NCBI GenBank assembly: GCA_021372615.1
Contig: JAJFUB010000021.1
Span: forward strand, 1 to 64,000
Length of the DNA: 64,000 nucleotides
Origin: a bacterium
GTDB taxonomy: Bacteria > Armatimonadota > Zipacnadia > Zipacnadales > UBA11051
Reading direction: 5' to 3'
The position numbers were made by a program, and so were the translations under genes. Numbering within the stretch: position 1 is the stretch's first letter; every line of letters begins with the position of its first letter. Below are positions 54,395-62,930 of this stretch, piece after piece. The notes under the pieces were generated by a model. That model worked only from the letters and a program-made list of their open reading frames with translations. It did not search any database and had not been told where the DNA came from.

Positions 54395-54560
54395 TGGTAG
54401 ATCGGGTCTGTTCGGCCCTGCCCTCCGGGGTGGCTGGTTGGTAGCCCGGTGAGCCACGTGGTCGCACGATGTTGTAGCGTCTTCGCCACCATTCTGCCAG
54501 AATCCTGGCTTCCACCAGCGTGTCGAAGAGCTCGCCGTCCGGCAGTTCACATCTTGCAGC
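54395..54560 (-). pseudogene. IS3-family transposase (OrfB) C-terminal fragment
   Basis: On the minus strand ELPDGELFDTLVEARILAEW, then WRRRYNIVRPRGSPGYQPAT and PEG, matches the conserved C-terminus of IS3-type transposases (usually RPHSSLGYRPPAPE). No upstream DDE core is found and no terminal inverted repeats are visible, so this is a scar of an old insertion. It abuts the ceramidase-like fragment on the other strand. Confidence 0.65.
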
Positions 54561-54830
54561 TCGCCGCTCAAGCTCGAGCTGGCTCGGTACTACCCGGGGC
54601 TGTGTCTGATCGGGTACGCCAACGGCTACGCCGGCTACCTGCCAGCCCGGCGAAGCGTGGTGCTCGACGGAGACGGGCCGCGGTATGACTGATGCAGGTT
54701 CGTCGGTCTTCCCGCCGTCTATGCCGCCGAGGCTGAGGATGTGCTGGTCGAGGCCGTGTACGCGGTGCTCGCCAACCTCGATCGTGCCAACCAGCCGGCC
54801 GTCCACGGGCGCTCGGTGGCTTCGCCATAG
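54540..54830 (+). pseudogene. C-terminal fragment of neutral-ceramidase-like protein with nonsense codon
   Basis: The plus frame around 54567 reads LKLELARYYPGLCLIGYANG, then YAGYLPARRSVV and a GDGPRYD stop (TGA near 54690). The same frame continues with CRFVGLPAVYAAEAEDVLVE, AVYAVLANLD and a final TAG at 54828-54830. GYANGYAGYLP is the conserved end of neutral/alkaline ceramidases (usually a GGYE follows). The N-terminal catalytic part is absent, cut by the transposase scar. The remaining 54831-54939 holds only the leader of the next gene. Confidence 0.5.
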
Positions 54831-54939
54831 CCGTGGGCGGCCAGGACGTAGGGAGCGCACCCCATGACGGCGAAAGGTACGGTCCCCGCCATGATCTGAC
54901 AGGGCCGGCGGGGCGCCGACCGAAAGAGAGTGAGACAGT

Positions 54940-55836
54940 ATGAGAACTGCGTCACGCGTGCGATTCCTGCTTGTACTCGTCGGACTGCTGTCGCTGGCCG
55001 CCGTATGGGCCGCGCCGGCGCAACATGTGGTCGTGGTCAGCATTGACGGCGGCCGCCCCGATGTGATCCTGACCAGCGACACGCCCAACCTCCATGAACT
55101 CGCCGCCGGCGGGGCGTACACCTGGTGGGCGCACACCATCGTGCCCAGCATCACTCTGCCCTCCCACTGCTCGATGCTGACCGGCTGCGAGATGGCCAAG
55201 CACGGCATCACCTGGAATGACAAGTTCCGCGCCGAGGCGGGCTATGTGAAGACGAGCACCTGCTTCGAGATCGCGAAGGCTGCGGGCCTGGGGACGGCCA
55301 TGTTCGTGGGCAAAGAGAAACTGCGCCACATCGCCAAGCCAGGCACCGTGGATGAGTTCTCGCTGGTCGCGGGCGGCGCCGTGCCGATCTCCGAGGCGGC
55401 GGGCGCGTACTTCAAGGCCAAGAAGCCGGGGATCCTGTTCGTGCACTACCCCGATTCCGATGCTGCCGGCCACGGCAAGGGCTGGGGGTCGCCGGCCCAT
55501 CACGCCTCCATCGAGAACTGTGACAAGGGGATCGGGATCCTGCGCGCGGCCCTCAAGGACTCGGGCGTGGCAGAGCAGACCATCATCATCGTCACCGCCG
55601 ACCACGGGGGCCATCTGCTCACCCATGGCACGGCCGACGTGCGCGACATGACGATCCCGTGGATCTGCTACGGCCCTGGCATCATCGCGCCGGGTGAGCT
55701 ACAGGCGCCGCCGTTCGTCTGTGACACGGCGGCCACGGCGTTGTACGCACTGGGCCTGCAGCCCGATCCGCAGTGGGACGGCAAGCCGGTGACCGCGGCC
55801 TTTGTTGCCCCGGCAGCCCAGGCGGCCACGAACTAG
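54940..55836 (+). CDS. Secreted alkaline-phosphatase-superfamily phosphodiesterase
   Basis: 298 residues with a signal peptide (MRTASRVRFLLVLVGLLSLA). VVVVSIDGGRPDVILTSDTP gives the first metal-binding Asp. PSITLPSHCSMLTG carries the Thr nucleophile region typical of type I phosphodiesterase/nucleotide pyrophosphatases. HYPDSDAAGHGKGWGS and TADHGGHLLTHGT provide further Asp and His metal ligands. The chain ends with the usual PPFVCDTAATALYALGL. It hydrolyses a phospho- or sulfo-ester outside the cell; the substrate is not known. Confidence 0.85.
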   Translation: MRTASRVRFLLVLVGLLSLAAVWAAPAQHVVVVSIDGGRPDVILTSDTPNLHELAAGGAYTWWAHTIVPSITLPSHCSMLTGCEMAKHGITWNDKFRAEAGYVKTSTCFEIAKAAGLGTAMFVGKEKLRHIAKPGTVDEFSLVAGGAVPISEAAGAYFKAKKPGILFVHYPDSDAAGHGKGWGSPAHHASIENCDKGIGILRAALKDSGVAEQTIIIVTADHGGHLLTHGTADVRDMTIPWICYGPGIIAPGELQAPPFVCDTAATALYALGLQPDPQWDGKPVTAAFVAPAAQAATN

Positions 55837-55929
55837 ACCCCGGCCGACAGTCTGTGGCGGCGCGGCGGGACGAAGGTGTCGCCCCCCCGGGGTTCTTGGT
55901 TGGAAGGGGAGGATGAGGGGGGCCCGGTG

Positions 55930-55988
55930 GACGGGCGCTGCCGCGCCCGCCTAGCATGAGCCGCGCCTCCGGCGCTAACGGCCCCCGC
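55930..55988 (+). repeat. Dispersed ~60-bp repeat, copy A
   Basis: GACGGGCGCTGCCGCGCCCG then CCTAGCATGAGCCGCGCCTC, CGGCGCTAACGGCCCCCGC. It aligns over its whole length with copy C at 62848-62907. The region 55837-56273 holds three such repeats and the short tandem GATGCCGTTGCC[AG]TCG near 56020-56065, and no gene. Confidence 0.75.
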
Positions 55989-56070
55989 ACGCCGTCGCCA
56001 TCGGGCCATGCGGCATGCCGTTGCCATCGGCCGAGGCCCGGATGCCGTTGCCGTCGAGGCCCGGAGGGCC

Positions 56071-56103
56071 GACTCAATCTAGGCGGGGGCGGAAGCCCCC
56101 GTC
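56071..56103 (-). repeat. Dispersed ~60-bp repeat, copy B (inverted, partial)
   Basis: GACTCAATCTAGGCGGGGGC then GGAAGCCCCCGTC is the reverse complement of the first half of copy C (62848). It contains the hairpin GGGGGC-GGAA-GCCCCC. Confidence 0.75.
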
Positions 56104-56194
56104 ACCCGACGCCCTTTGACCTCCTCCGGTCGGGTCGTTGGTGACGGCCGCGTTTGCGGCGCCGGATGTGAGGCGACCCCCAACGCCGCGATGG

Positions 56195-56250
56195 GCGGTG
56201 TCCGGCGGCGGGGCCCGGCGCACACGACGCGCCACCCGCCGCCTATTCTG
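56195..56250. repeat. Partial copy of the 36755 hairpin repeat
   Basis: GGGGCCCGGCGCACACGACG then CGCCACCCGCCGCCT matches the right arm and flank of the repeat at 36784-36830. It lies between the convergent genes ending at 55836 and 56274. Confidence 0.6.
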
Positions 56251-56273
56251 GCGCGAGCTTCCGCACGTCGGCG

Positions 56274-57314
56274 CTAGCGGACCATCATGAGCTTGAGGGC
56301 GTGGCTGCGGTGCTTGTCCGTCGCGAGGGCGAAGGCCTGCTGGATGTCCCGTAGCGCAAAGCGGTGGCTGATGAGGTGGGCGTAGCGTTCGGGCGCGGCG
56401 GAAAGCAGGTCCAACGCTACGCTGAAGTCGCGGCGCGTGCCGAGTTGCGCGTACGCCAGCGGCGCGTATAGCGTCAGCTCCTTCGTCGGCAGCGGGGTGA
56501 AGTCGAAGCTGGCCACCGGGCCCGTGTTGCCGCCCAGGAGGGCGACCCGGCCCAGCTTGCCGGCCAGGTCCACCGCCTGCTGGAAGGTACCGTGCGCGCT
56601 GCCCACGGTCTCGAAGACGGCGCTGGGGCCCGCCGGGAAGAGGGCCGCGACCTGCTCGCGGAGCGCCTCCGGGTCGGCGCCTAAGACAGTGGGTATCCCC
56701 AGAGCCCGCGCGGCGTCGGCCTGGAAGCCATGGCGGGCCGAGAGGGCGACCGTGGCCCCAAAGGCGTGGGCGGCGGCGGCGGTCATCAGGCCGATCGCGC
56801 CAGCCCCCAACACGAGCACCTCATCTGCGCCGTCCACACCGACGGTCCGCACCGCGTGCACGCCCACGGCCAGGGGCTCCACGAGCGCGCCGGTCGCGAA
56901 GTCGAGCGCGTCGGGTAGCCGGTAGAGCGTGTACGCCGGGCATGTCATCTGCTCGGCAAAGCCGCCATCGGCCGTGAGTGTCAGGAAGCCCATGTCGGGG
57001 CACTGGCAGTAGCGCCCGGCCATGCAGTAGCGGCACGCGCCGCAGTAGGTGAACGGCTCCACGCAGACGCGGTCGCCGACGGCCCAGCCGGTGACGCCGT
57101 CACCGAGGGCGAGGATCTCGCCGGTGATCTCGTGGCCGGGCACGAAGGGCGGCTGCGGCCAGCGGCCCGCGAACTGGTGCAGGTCGCTGCCGCACAGGCC
57201 GCAGGCGCGGAGGTCGAGGAGGACCTCGCCCGGAGCCGGGTAGGGAACGGGTACGTCGCGTACTTCCAGGGCGTTCGGACCGGCGAAGCAGGCGGCCTGC
57301 ATCGTGTCGGGCAT
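56274..57314 (-). CDS. Zinc-dependent medium-chain alcohol dehydrogenase
   Basis: 346 residues from MPDTMQAACFAGPNALEVRD (57314; GAGGTCAACCG site). It has both zinc sites of the GroES-like family: catalytic C41 in ACGLCGSDLH, then PFVPGHEITGE; and the structural lobe CGACRYCMAGRYCQC. The Rossmann part has VLVLGAGAIGLM. It oxidises a polyol or sugar alcohol with NAD(P); sorbitol, threonine and galactitol dehydrogenases share this layout. It has no signal peptide, so it is cytosolic, unlike the secreted genes around it, which suggests use of a released sugar. The beta-helix gene is upstream on the same strand. Confidence 0.9.
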   Translation of the reverse strand: MPDTMQAACFAGPNALEVRDVPVPYPAPGEVLLDLRACGLCGSDLHQFAGRWPQPPFVPGHEITGEILALGDGVTGWAVGDRVCVEPFTYCGACRYCMAGRYCQCPDMGFLTLTADGGFAEQMTCPAYTLYRLPDALDFATGALVEPLAVGVHAVRTVGVDGADEVLVLGAGAIGLMTAAAAHAFGATVALSARHGFQADAARALGIPTVLGADPEALREQVAALFPAGPSAVFETVGSAHGTFQQAVDLAGKLGRVALLGGNTGPVASFDFTPLPTKELTLYAPLAYAQLGTRRDFSVALDLLSAAPERYAHLISHRFALRDIQQAFALATDKHRSHALKLMMVR

Positions 57315-57360
57315 CGGTTGACCTCGGGTGTGTGGGAGGACGACAACGGCGTCCTCACCC

Positions 57361-57393
57361 CTCCCCCTCTCCCTCGCTGCGCTCCGGAGAGGG
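57361..57393 (-). terminator. Terminator-like hairpin after the beta-helix gene
   Basis: CCCCCTCTCC (57361-57370) and GGAGAGGGGG (57384-57393) form a 10-bp stem, 26 bases beyond the stop of the minus-strand gene. It lacks a T-run and may be a REP-like element. Confidence 0.5.
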
Positions 57394-57418
57394 GGACGGC
57401 AACGGCGACGGCGCGGCG

Positions 57419-59755
57419 CTACTTCCCTGACGCGAGGAAGACGTTCCCGTCGGTGGGCTGTGGCTGCCACAGGCCCTTCTGGCTCTCGGCGATGGGGACC
57501 GGGCAGTGGTCGAAGATGTTCTGGCGGATCAGGTTGGTGGGTACGCGGCCCAGGCGGTCGGGCTGTAGCGTGACAGCCGCGCTGTCCTTCTCGTCGAAGC
57601 CCACGAGACGGTTGCCGATCAGGTCGCAGCGGCCGGCGAGCAGCAGGGCCTGCTTGACGCCCGCGGCGCCGCCGCGCTCGATCACGTTATGGCGGAAGAG
57701 CGTGGTCGGGCTGCCCCAGATGTTCAACGTGACGGGGCTTTGACAACCGGTGATGAGGTTGTCGTGGAAGTTCCAGTTGGCCAGCGGCGGGAAGACCTCG
57801 AACAGGTCGCCGGTCTTCAGCGGCGTCGCGGCGGCGAGCTTGAACAGGTCAGTCTCGCGGTCGAACGGCCCCATGACGACCGGGCCCTGCAGCTTGCCGG
57901 CGCGGGCCCACACCAGGTTCCAGCCCTCGTAGCGGGCGGTCTTGCGGCGGGGGAGCGGGACCTGGCCGCCGGCGGACTTGAAGGTCTGCGGGTCAATGAT
58001 CTCGCCGACGCGGCTGGTGGCGGTCGTGGCCTGGAGGCCGGCGCCGCAGTTGCGGATGATGTTGTCGTGGACGACGAGGTTGAGGGCCGGCTCCAGGATC
58101 TGCAGCGCCGTGACCCGCGGATCGCAGGCGCCGCGCACGTACATCTGGTTGTCGCTGATGATGGTGTTCTCGGCGCCGAGGACCTGCACGCAGTGGCGGG
58201 GCTTGCTGGTGGGGCCAACCTCGGTCATGTCGAAGATGTTGCCGGTAACATTGGTGTAGGCCGAGCCGAGGTGCACAGCGTCGCCGATGCCCCAGACCTC
58301 GACGGCGCTGGAGCCGAAGTTGACGAAGAGGTTGTTGGTGATGCAGACCTCGACGGCGCCGCAGGCCGAGCGGATGGCGCAGCCGCCGTAGGGCACGACG
58401 CTCTCGAAGACATTGCCCGAGATGACGTGCTGGGCCGTGCCGAGGATCTCCATGTTCTCGCTGTGGTCCGAGGAGTTGCCGATGGCCACCGTGCCGGCGT
58501 TGCGGACGTAGTTGTTCTGGAACTTCACGAAGCGTGAGGCGCCTTCCCAGGCGCAGCCGCCGACATCCACGATGCGGCAGTTGAGGATGGCGGTGCCCTC
58601 GGCGTAGTCGTTGTTGTTGAAGGCGTTGCGGCCGCAGTCAATGGCCCAGCAGCGGTCGTAGATGATGGACTTGGAGTAGTTGGGCGGCGGGGGGTTATTG
58701 CCCGAGCGGCCCGGGCCGCCGGACCAGAAGGCCTCCAGCGACATGCGATAGGCGTGGACGTTCTGCACGAGCACGCGCTCGGTGCCGATGACGCCGGTGG
58801 CGAAGCTGGTCTTCAAGTCCTGCCCCCAGATGCCCCGGGAACCCCAGGTGGGGAAGTGGCCGCACTGGTCGCGGTTCTCAAAGCCCATGTTGCCGATCAT
58901 CTTGAAGTCGCGGACGGTGCACTCGGTCCCGCCGCGCATCTGCACACACAGGCCGTGGCCCTCGGAGATGTCGAGCACGGTGTTCTCGCCGTCCTGGCCG
59001 GCGAGGACGAAGCCGGAGGGGTTGTTGATCCTCAGCCCCGAGCTGAGACGGTAGTGGCCCGGCGGGACGAAGACGTTCTTCTTGCTCTTGAGGCCCTCGT
59101 CAATGCCGGCCTGCAGGGCGGGCTGGTCGCGGTGGCGCAGGACCGCGTCGGTAACGGCCTTCGTCGGGGCGTCCTTGAGGGTGAGGACGTTGCCCTCGAT
59201 CTTCTCGATGAAGGTCTCGAGACGGTCGGTGGCATTGAAGGTGGCGGTGTAGCCCTTCTCCCACTCGAACTGCTTGAACCGGACCTCGAGGCCGCCCTGG
59301 AGGGGCTGCCAGTCGAAGGTGATGGGCACCTTGGGCTTCCAGGTGCGGCCCATGTCGTCACTCCAGCGGAAGCTGGGCGGGCTGACCGGCTCGATGTCCA
59401 CCACGTAGACGCTCCAGCCGGTGGCCTTCTCGTCCAGGCCGCGGATGTCCAGGACGTCCTTGAGGGGGGGCTTGCCCTTGTAGGAGGCGTAGGTCGAGCC
59501 CGGCCCCCAGAGGGTGCCATTGAGCGTGCGCGGGCAGCACCTGGAGAGCATGACGCCCTGGCCCACCTTGAAGTCGCCGACGTCCTTGACGGTGATCTGG
59601 GTGGCGTTGGCGGTGGTCGTGGCCACGGTCTCAAAGTCCGAGCCCGAGGCGCCGAAGTCGCGAACGTTGAGCCAGGCGGTGGCGTCCTGGGCCAGCGCCG
59701 CTCCCGGCGCGAGGAGGGCCGGCAGCAGGGCGAGCAGCAGCAGGTTGCGTCTCAT
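57419..59755 (-). CDS. Secreted pectate-lyase-like right-handed beta-helix protein
   Basis: 778 residues with a signal peptide (MRRNLLLLALLPALLAPGAA). NVRDFGASGSDFETVATTTA is the opening turn of the pectate-lyase superfamily (Pectate_lyase_3-like). A long run of beta-helix coils follows: SGFVLAGQDGENTVLDISEG, ECTVRDFKMIGNMGFENRDQ, SENMEILGTAQHVISGNVFE, LNLVVHDNIIRNCGAGLQAT. Such proteins bind or cleave acidic polysaccharides. The catalytic Asp/Arg set cannot be fixed from sequence alone. It lies between the alcohol dehydrogenase and the phosphatase-like gene, all on the minus strand. Confidence 0.8.
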   Translation of the reverse strand: MRRNLLLLALLPALLAPGAALAQDATAWLNVRDFGASGSDFETVATTTANATQITVKDVGDFKVGQGVMLSRCCPRTLNGTLWGPGSTYASYKGKPPLKDVLDIRGLDEKATGWSVYVVDIEPVSPPSFRWSDDMGRTWKPKVPITFDWQPLQGGLEVRFKQFEWEKGYTATFNATDRLETFIEKIEGNVLTLKDAPTKAVTDAVLRHRDQPALQAGIDEGLKSKKNVFVPPGHYRLSSGLRINNPSGFVLAGQDGENTVLDISEGHGLCVQMRGGTECTVRDFKMIGNMGFENRDQCGHFPTWGSRGIWGQDLKTSFATGVIGTERVLVQNVHAYRMSLEAFWSGGPGRSGNNPPPPNYSKSIIYDRCWAIDCGRNAFNNNDYAEGTAILNCRIVDVGGCAWEGASRFVKFQNNYVRNAGTVAIGNSSDHSENMEILGTAQHVISGNVFESVVPYGGCAIRSACGAVEVCITNNLFVNFGSSAVEVWGIGDAVHLGSAYTNVTGNIFDMTEVGPTSKPRHCVQVLGAENTIISDNQMYVRGACDPRVTALQILEPALNLVVHDNIIRNCGAGLQATTATSRVGEIIDPQTFKSAGGQVPLPRRKTARYEGWNLVWARAGKLQGPVVMGPFDRETDLFKLAAATPLKTGDLFEVFPPLANWNFHDNLITGCQSPVTLNIWGSPTTLFRHNVIERGGAAGVKQALLLAGRCDLIGNRLVGFDEKDSAAVTLQPDRLGRVPTNLIRQNIFDHCPVPIAESQKGLWQPQPTDGNVFLASGK

Positions 59756-59801
59756 GTCAAGCCTCCTGACAGGAACATCGTTCGCAGCGGTGGCGTGACC
59801 G

Positions 59802-61808
59802 CTATTGCTGGGCGGGAGGCTTAGGGTTGGCCCCGCCCCCCATGTTGACCTTCCCCACCGGCGTCTTGGCCGTGCCCGGCCAGGTGCTCCCGCCGTAGCG
59901 CCAGTCCAGCTTCTGATAGGCCGCCAGGAAGGCGCCCATGGCGCCCGACGAGCCGTCGCCGACCTGGCCCTCGGCGTCCACGGCGTAGCGCAGTAGGTCC
60001 TGGCTGAACTGCAGTGAGTCCTTGACGTTCTCCTTGAGCACCCGCAGCAGCGCGCGGCGCGGGGCCTTCGGGTCGTGCGTCAGGGCCTCGGCCTCCTGAT
60101 TGGTGATGGCCGCCATGGCGGGGAGGTCCATGGGCGCCTTGACCTTGCCGACTTCCTTGAACAGCGGCGCCCCCCGCACCGGCGCGAGCGCCGCCAGCGC
60201 CGTCGCCGAGACCAGCGGGTCCTCCCACAACATGCCGGGCTCAGCCTGTGCCGCCAATACCGGATAGGCTCCCAGGATGAAGGCCTTCTCCAGGTCCACG
60301 TGGCTGTCGCTGCGGGCCAGTATGGCGCCCAGGTACACCAGTTCGCGGGCGCGCTGGAGGAGGGTGAGGTCGGCCGCGGCGGGCAGGGCCACCACCTTCC
60401 TGGCATACTCCAGCGCCTGAGGGCGCAAGTCCTTCCCCACAGGCAGGCCGGCGATGGTACTGACCAGGGCCGCGCGCGGCAGGGCCGCGGTCCGGTCGGT
60501 GGGAGGCTCAGCCGCCCACCGAGTCGCCGCAGCCAGGAGCCGGGGCGTGAGATCGCTGCGCAGCGCGGGCGGCAGTTGCAGCGCCACCAGACCCACCAGC
60601 GGGGGAATGGGATCCGCGGCGCCGTGAGTGGCGATCCACTTCTGGACGAACTGCCGGTACTTCTCGCCCTCCGGCCGGGCGGCGGCTTTGAGCATTCCCC
60701 ACATCAGCAGCAGGCCCGCCTCATCCGCCGCCACGGTCTCGGGCTGGACCTGGGCGAGGATCTTGTCCGCCACGAGCTGTTGCAGATCGCGCTGGCTGAG
60801 GCGCTCCAACTCGACGGCGCGACGGGCCGCGTCGGTGCGGGCCTCCTTGCGGTTCAGGTTCAGAGGGCTGGTCAGGCACTCCGCCAACACGCGGCCGGTG
60901 GCCAGCGGCGTCTGCAGGTCCAGCAGCTCGGCAGCAGTGGGGGCGAGGTCAATCTGCAGGGCCTCCTGCTCGGAGACGAAGTCGCGCTTGATGTCGGGGC
61001 CGAGGGCCAGCAGCATGATATGCTCACACTGGTCACAGTGGTCGCCGTGGCCGTGGAAGTCCTCGGTATGGCGCCCATGGTCGTTGGTGAAGAAGACGGT
61101 CGTGGTGTCCTTGTAGTACGGATCGGCCTGGATGCCGTTCCACAGGGCCCACATCTGCTCGTCGCAGCCGCGAATGGCGGCCTGGTACTCGCTGATGTCC
61201 TTGGCGACGTGGCCCGCATGGTCGGTCCAGCCCCAGTTCACGAACACGAGGTCTGGCTGGTCCTGCTTCATGACCTCGATGACCTTGGCCGTGACCCCCT
61301 TGTCGCCTTCAGCGTCCTTCTCGTTCCACGTGGTATCCTTGTCGCCGCTGACGTGCGAGGCGGCGAACTGCTTGCCGTACGCCGGGTGCGAGCTGTACGG
61401 CAGGAAGCTGTAGACGGCCTTGCCGAAGACCGACCAGGCCTTCGTCGGCGGGACGTGCTTCTCGTCGCGGAGGACCTCAAAGAGGGTGGGCATGGTCAGG
61501 CGCGGGCCGCCGTTGGGGATGCACTGCCAGGTGCCCGAGATGGTGGTACTGTGGCCCTGGCGGGTGACGGTGATGCCGCGGTCGAAGTAGCGGGTGAACA
61601 GTGTGCCCTGGGGCCGGAGGTCGTTGTACAGGTGTGGAATCTGGGTGTGCTGGGGATCGCCGAAGGTGTCCATCCACCGCACCCCGTCCATCACCACGAT
61701 GAAGACGTGCTTGGTCTTGTACTCCGCCGCGGCGGCGGACGTCGCGACCAGCACCGTCGCGACTGCCACGACCGCCGCCAGAACGAACCAGGTGAGCCGG
61801 GTACGCAT
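59802..61808 (-). CDS. Secreted alkaline-phosphatase-superfamily protein with helical C-terminus
   Basis: 668 residues from MRTRLTWFVLAAVVAVATVL (61808; GGAGGG lies 8 bases upstream). HVFIVVMDGVRWMDTFGDPQ provides the first Asp. ITVTRQGHSTTISGTWQCIP is where the Thr/Ser nucleophile lies. NWGWTDHAGHVAKD and FFTNDHGRHTEDFHGHGDHC give the His/Asp metal ligands, an unusually His-rich set. From about residue 340 the chain becomes helical and repeat-like (ALEYARKVVALPAAADLTLL), probably a scaffolding domain. The likely reaction is phosphate or sulfate ester hydrolysis; sulfatases, which share this fold, use a Cys/Ser formylglycine motif that is not seen here. Confidence 0.82.
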   Translation of the reverse strand: MRTRLTWFVLAAVVAVATVLVATSAAAAEYKTKHVFIVVMDGVRWMDTFGDPQHTQIPHLYNDLRPQGTLFTRYFDRGITVTRQGHSTTISGTWQCIPNGGPRLTMPTLFEVLRDEKHVPPTKAWSVFGKAVYSFLPYSSHPAYGKQFAASHVSGDKDTTWNEKDAEGDKGVTAKVIEVMKQDQPDLVFVNWGWTDHAGHVAKDISEYQAAIRGCDEQMWALWNGIQADPYYKDTTTVFFTNDHGRHTEDFHGHGDHCDQCEHIMLLALGPDIKRDFVSEQEALQIDLAPTAAELLDLQTPLATGRVLAECLTSPLNLNRKEARTDAARRAVELERLSQRDLQQLVADKILAQVQPETVAADEAGLLLMWGMLKAAARPEGEKYRQFVQKWIATHGAADPIPPLVGLVALQLPPALRSDLTPRLLAAATRWAAEPPTDRTAALPRAALVSTIAGLPVGKDLRPQALEYARKVVALPAAADLTLLQRARELVYLGAILARSDSHVDLEKAFILGAYPVLAAQAEPGMLWEDPLVSATALAALAPVRGAPLFKEVGKVKAPMDLPAMAAITNQEAEALTHDPKAPRRALLRVLKENVKDSLQFSQDLLRYAVDAEGQVGDGSSGAMGAFLAAYQKLDWRYGGSTWPGTAKTPVGKVNMGGGANPKPPAQQ

Positions 61809-61854
61809 GTGGCTGCCCTCCTTGGCCGTCTTGGGCCGGGGTAGTAAGGGTTCC

Positions 61855-62763
61855 TCAGAACCCCAGTGACAGCCCCCTATGGATCGCCAGCCCGATCTGC
61901 TCGACATGACCGCGCCGGCCGTTGTACCACAGCAGCCAGCGGTCGCGCTCACGTACTGCGAACGGTTTGTAGCACGCCTCCTCGTCCCACGCGCCGGGCG
62001 TCGGGGAGATGATCGGGTTGGCCGGGTGGCGCTGCCAGCCGGTGAGCCCATCCCGCGAACGCGCCAGGCAGATGCGCGCGGTGTGTTCGTCCGCAAAGCC
62101 GAGGTAGAACATGACCTCCCAGCCACGGTGGCGCAGCACCTGGCAGGCCGTGACCTTGTGCCGCTCCCACGCGTGGGTGGGGTCGGCGGTGAAGACGGGG
62201 TTGGCCGGGTGCTTGCGCCAGTGCAGGCCATCGTCGCTCTCGGCATAGCCGATAGCGTCGGGCTCGTACTGGTCGCCGGCGGAGTACCACATGCGGAACA
62301 CGCCCCGCCGGCGGTCCCACCGCACGTGCGGGCACATGGCCGCGCCCTTCTCCCACGGCTCCTCCGCCACCAGCACCGGCCGCGCGCTCAGGCGCCGCCA
62401 GTCGAGGCCGTCGCGGCTCGTGGCATAGCCAATCCGCGACTGCCCCTGCGCCTGGCCGGTGTACCACATGTGTAGGCACCCGCCCCGGCGCACCACCACC
62501 GGGCGGTTGATGTCGCACTCCCAGCCGCTGTCGCTCGGGCCGAGCACGATCTGCGGCTCACCCCAGGTGACGCCGTCGGCGCTCTCGGTCAGGGCCACGC
62601 TCCGGCGCGGGCGCCAGGAGAACCACATGTGGTAGCGGCCACGCTCGCGCAGCACCGACAGATCGAAGCAGGTGCCCAGGTCGCCGCCGAGGACGGGGTT
62701 GCCCTGGTGCTTGCGCCAGTTGCTGTCCGGCGGTGTCGCCATGTTGTTCGTCGGTGTGTCCAT
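61855..62763 (-). CDS. GH43/GH130-like five-bladed beta-propeller glycosidase
   Basis: 302 residues from MDTPTNNMATPPDSNWRKHQ (62763; GAGG lies 8 bases upstream). The repeats RYHMWFSWRPRRSVALTESA, CLHMWYTGQAQGQSRIGYAT, FRMWYSAGDQYEPDAIGYAE and WEVMFYLGFADEHTARICLA are propeller blades with the SxDGxxW motif of the GH43/GH130 superfamily (ESADGVTWGEP, SRDGLDWRR, ESDDGLHWRK). It has no signal peptide, so it is cytosolic or lacks a recognisable leader. GH130 members act on mannosides and GH43 on arabinosides or xylosides; which applies is not clear. Confidence 0.78.
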   Translation of the reverse strand: MDTPTNNMATPPDSNWRKHQGNPVLGGDLGTCFDLSVLRERGRYHMWFSWRPRRSVALTESADGVTWGEPQIVLGPSDSGWECDINRPVVVRRGGCLHMWYTGQAQGQSRIGYATSRDGLDWRRLSARPVLVAEEPWEKGAAMCPHVRWDRRRGVFRMWYSAGDQYEPDAIGYAESDDGLHWRKHPANPVFTADPTHAWERHKVTACQVLRHRGWEVMFYLGFADEHTARICLARSRDGLTGWQRHPANPIISPTPGAWDEEACYKPFAVRERDRWLLWYNGRRGHVEQIGLAIHRGLSLGF

Positions 62764-62847
62764 GCGTGTGCCTCGTGGGGCCCCGCCCGCTGCGCGGGCA
62801 CCCCACGACTCCCGACCGTGGCGGGAGGGGAGGAGGGTTGCCCGTAT

Positions 62848-62907
62848 GACGGGGGCTTCCGCCCCCGCCTAGATTGAGCCGCGCCTCCGGCGCTCAACGG
62901 CCCCCGC
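62848..62907 (+). repeat. Dispersed ~60-bp repeat, copy C
   Basis: GACGGGGGCTTCCGCCCCCG then CCTAGATTGAGCCGCGCCTC and CGGCGCTCAACGGCCCCCGC. The first 20 bases form the hairpin GGGGGC-TTCC-GCCCCC. It is similar to copies at 55930 and 56071. Confidence 0.75.
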
Positions 62908-62930
62908 CATCCCGCCATCCCCTCATCCCC

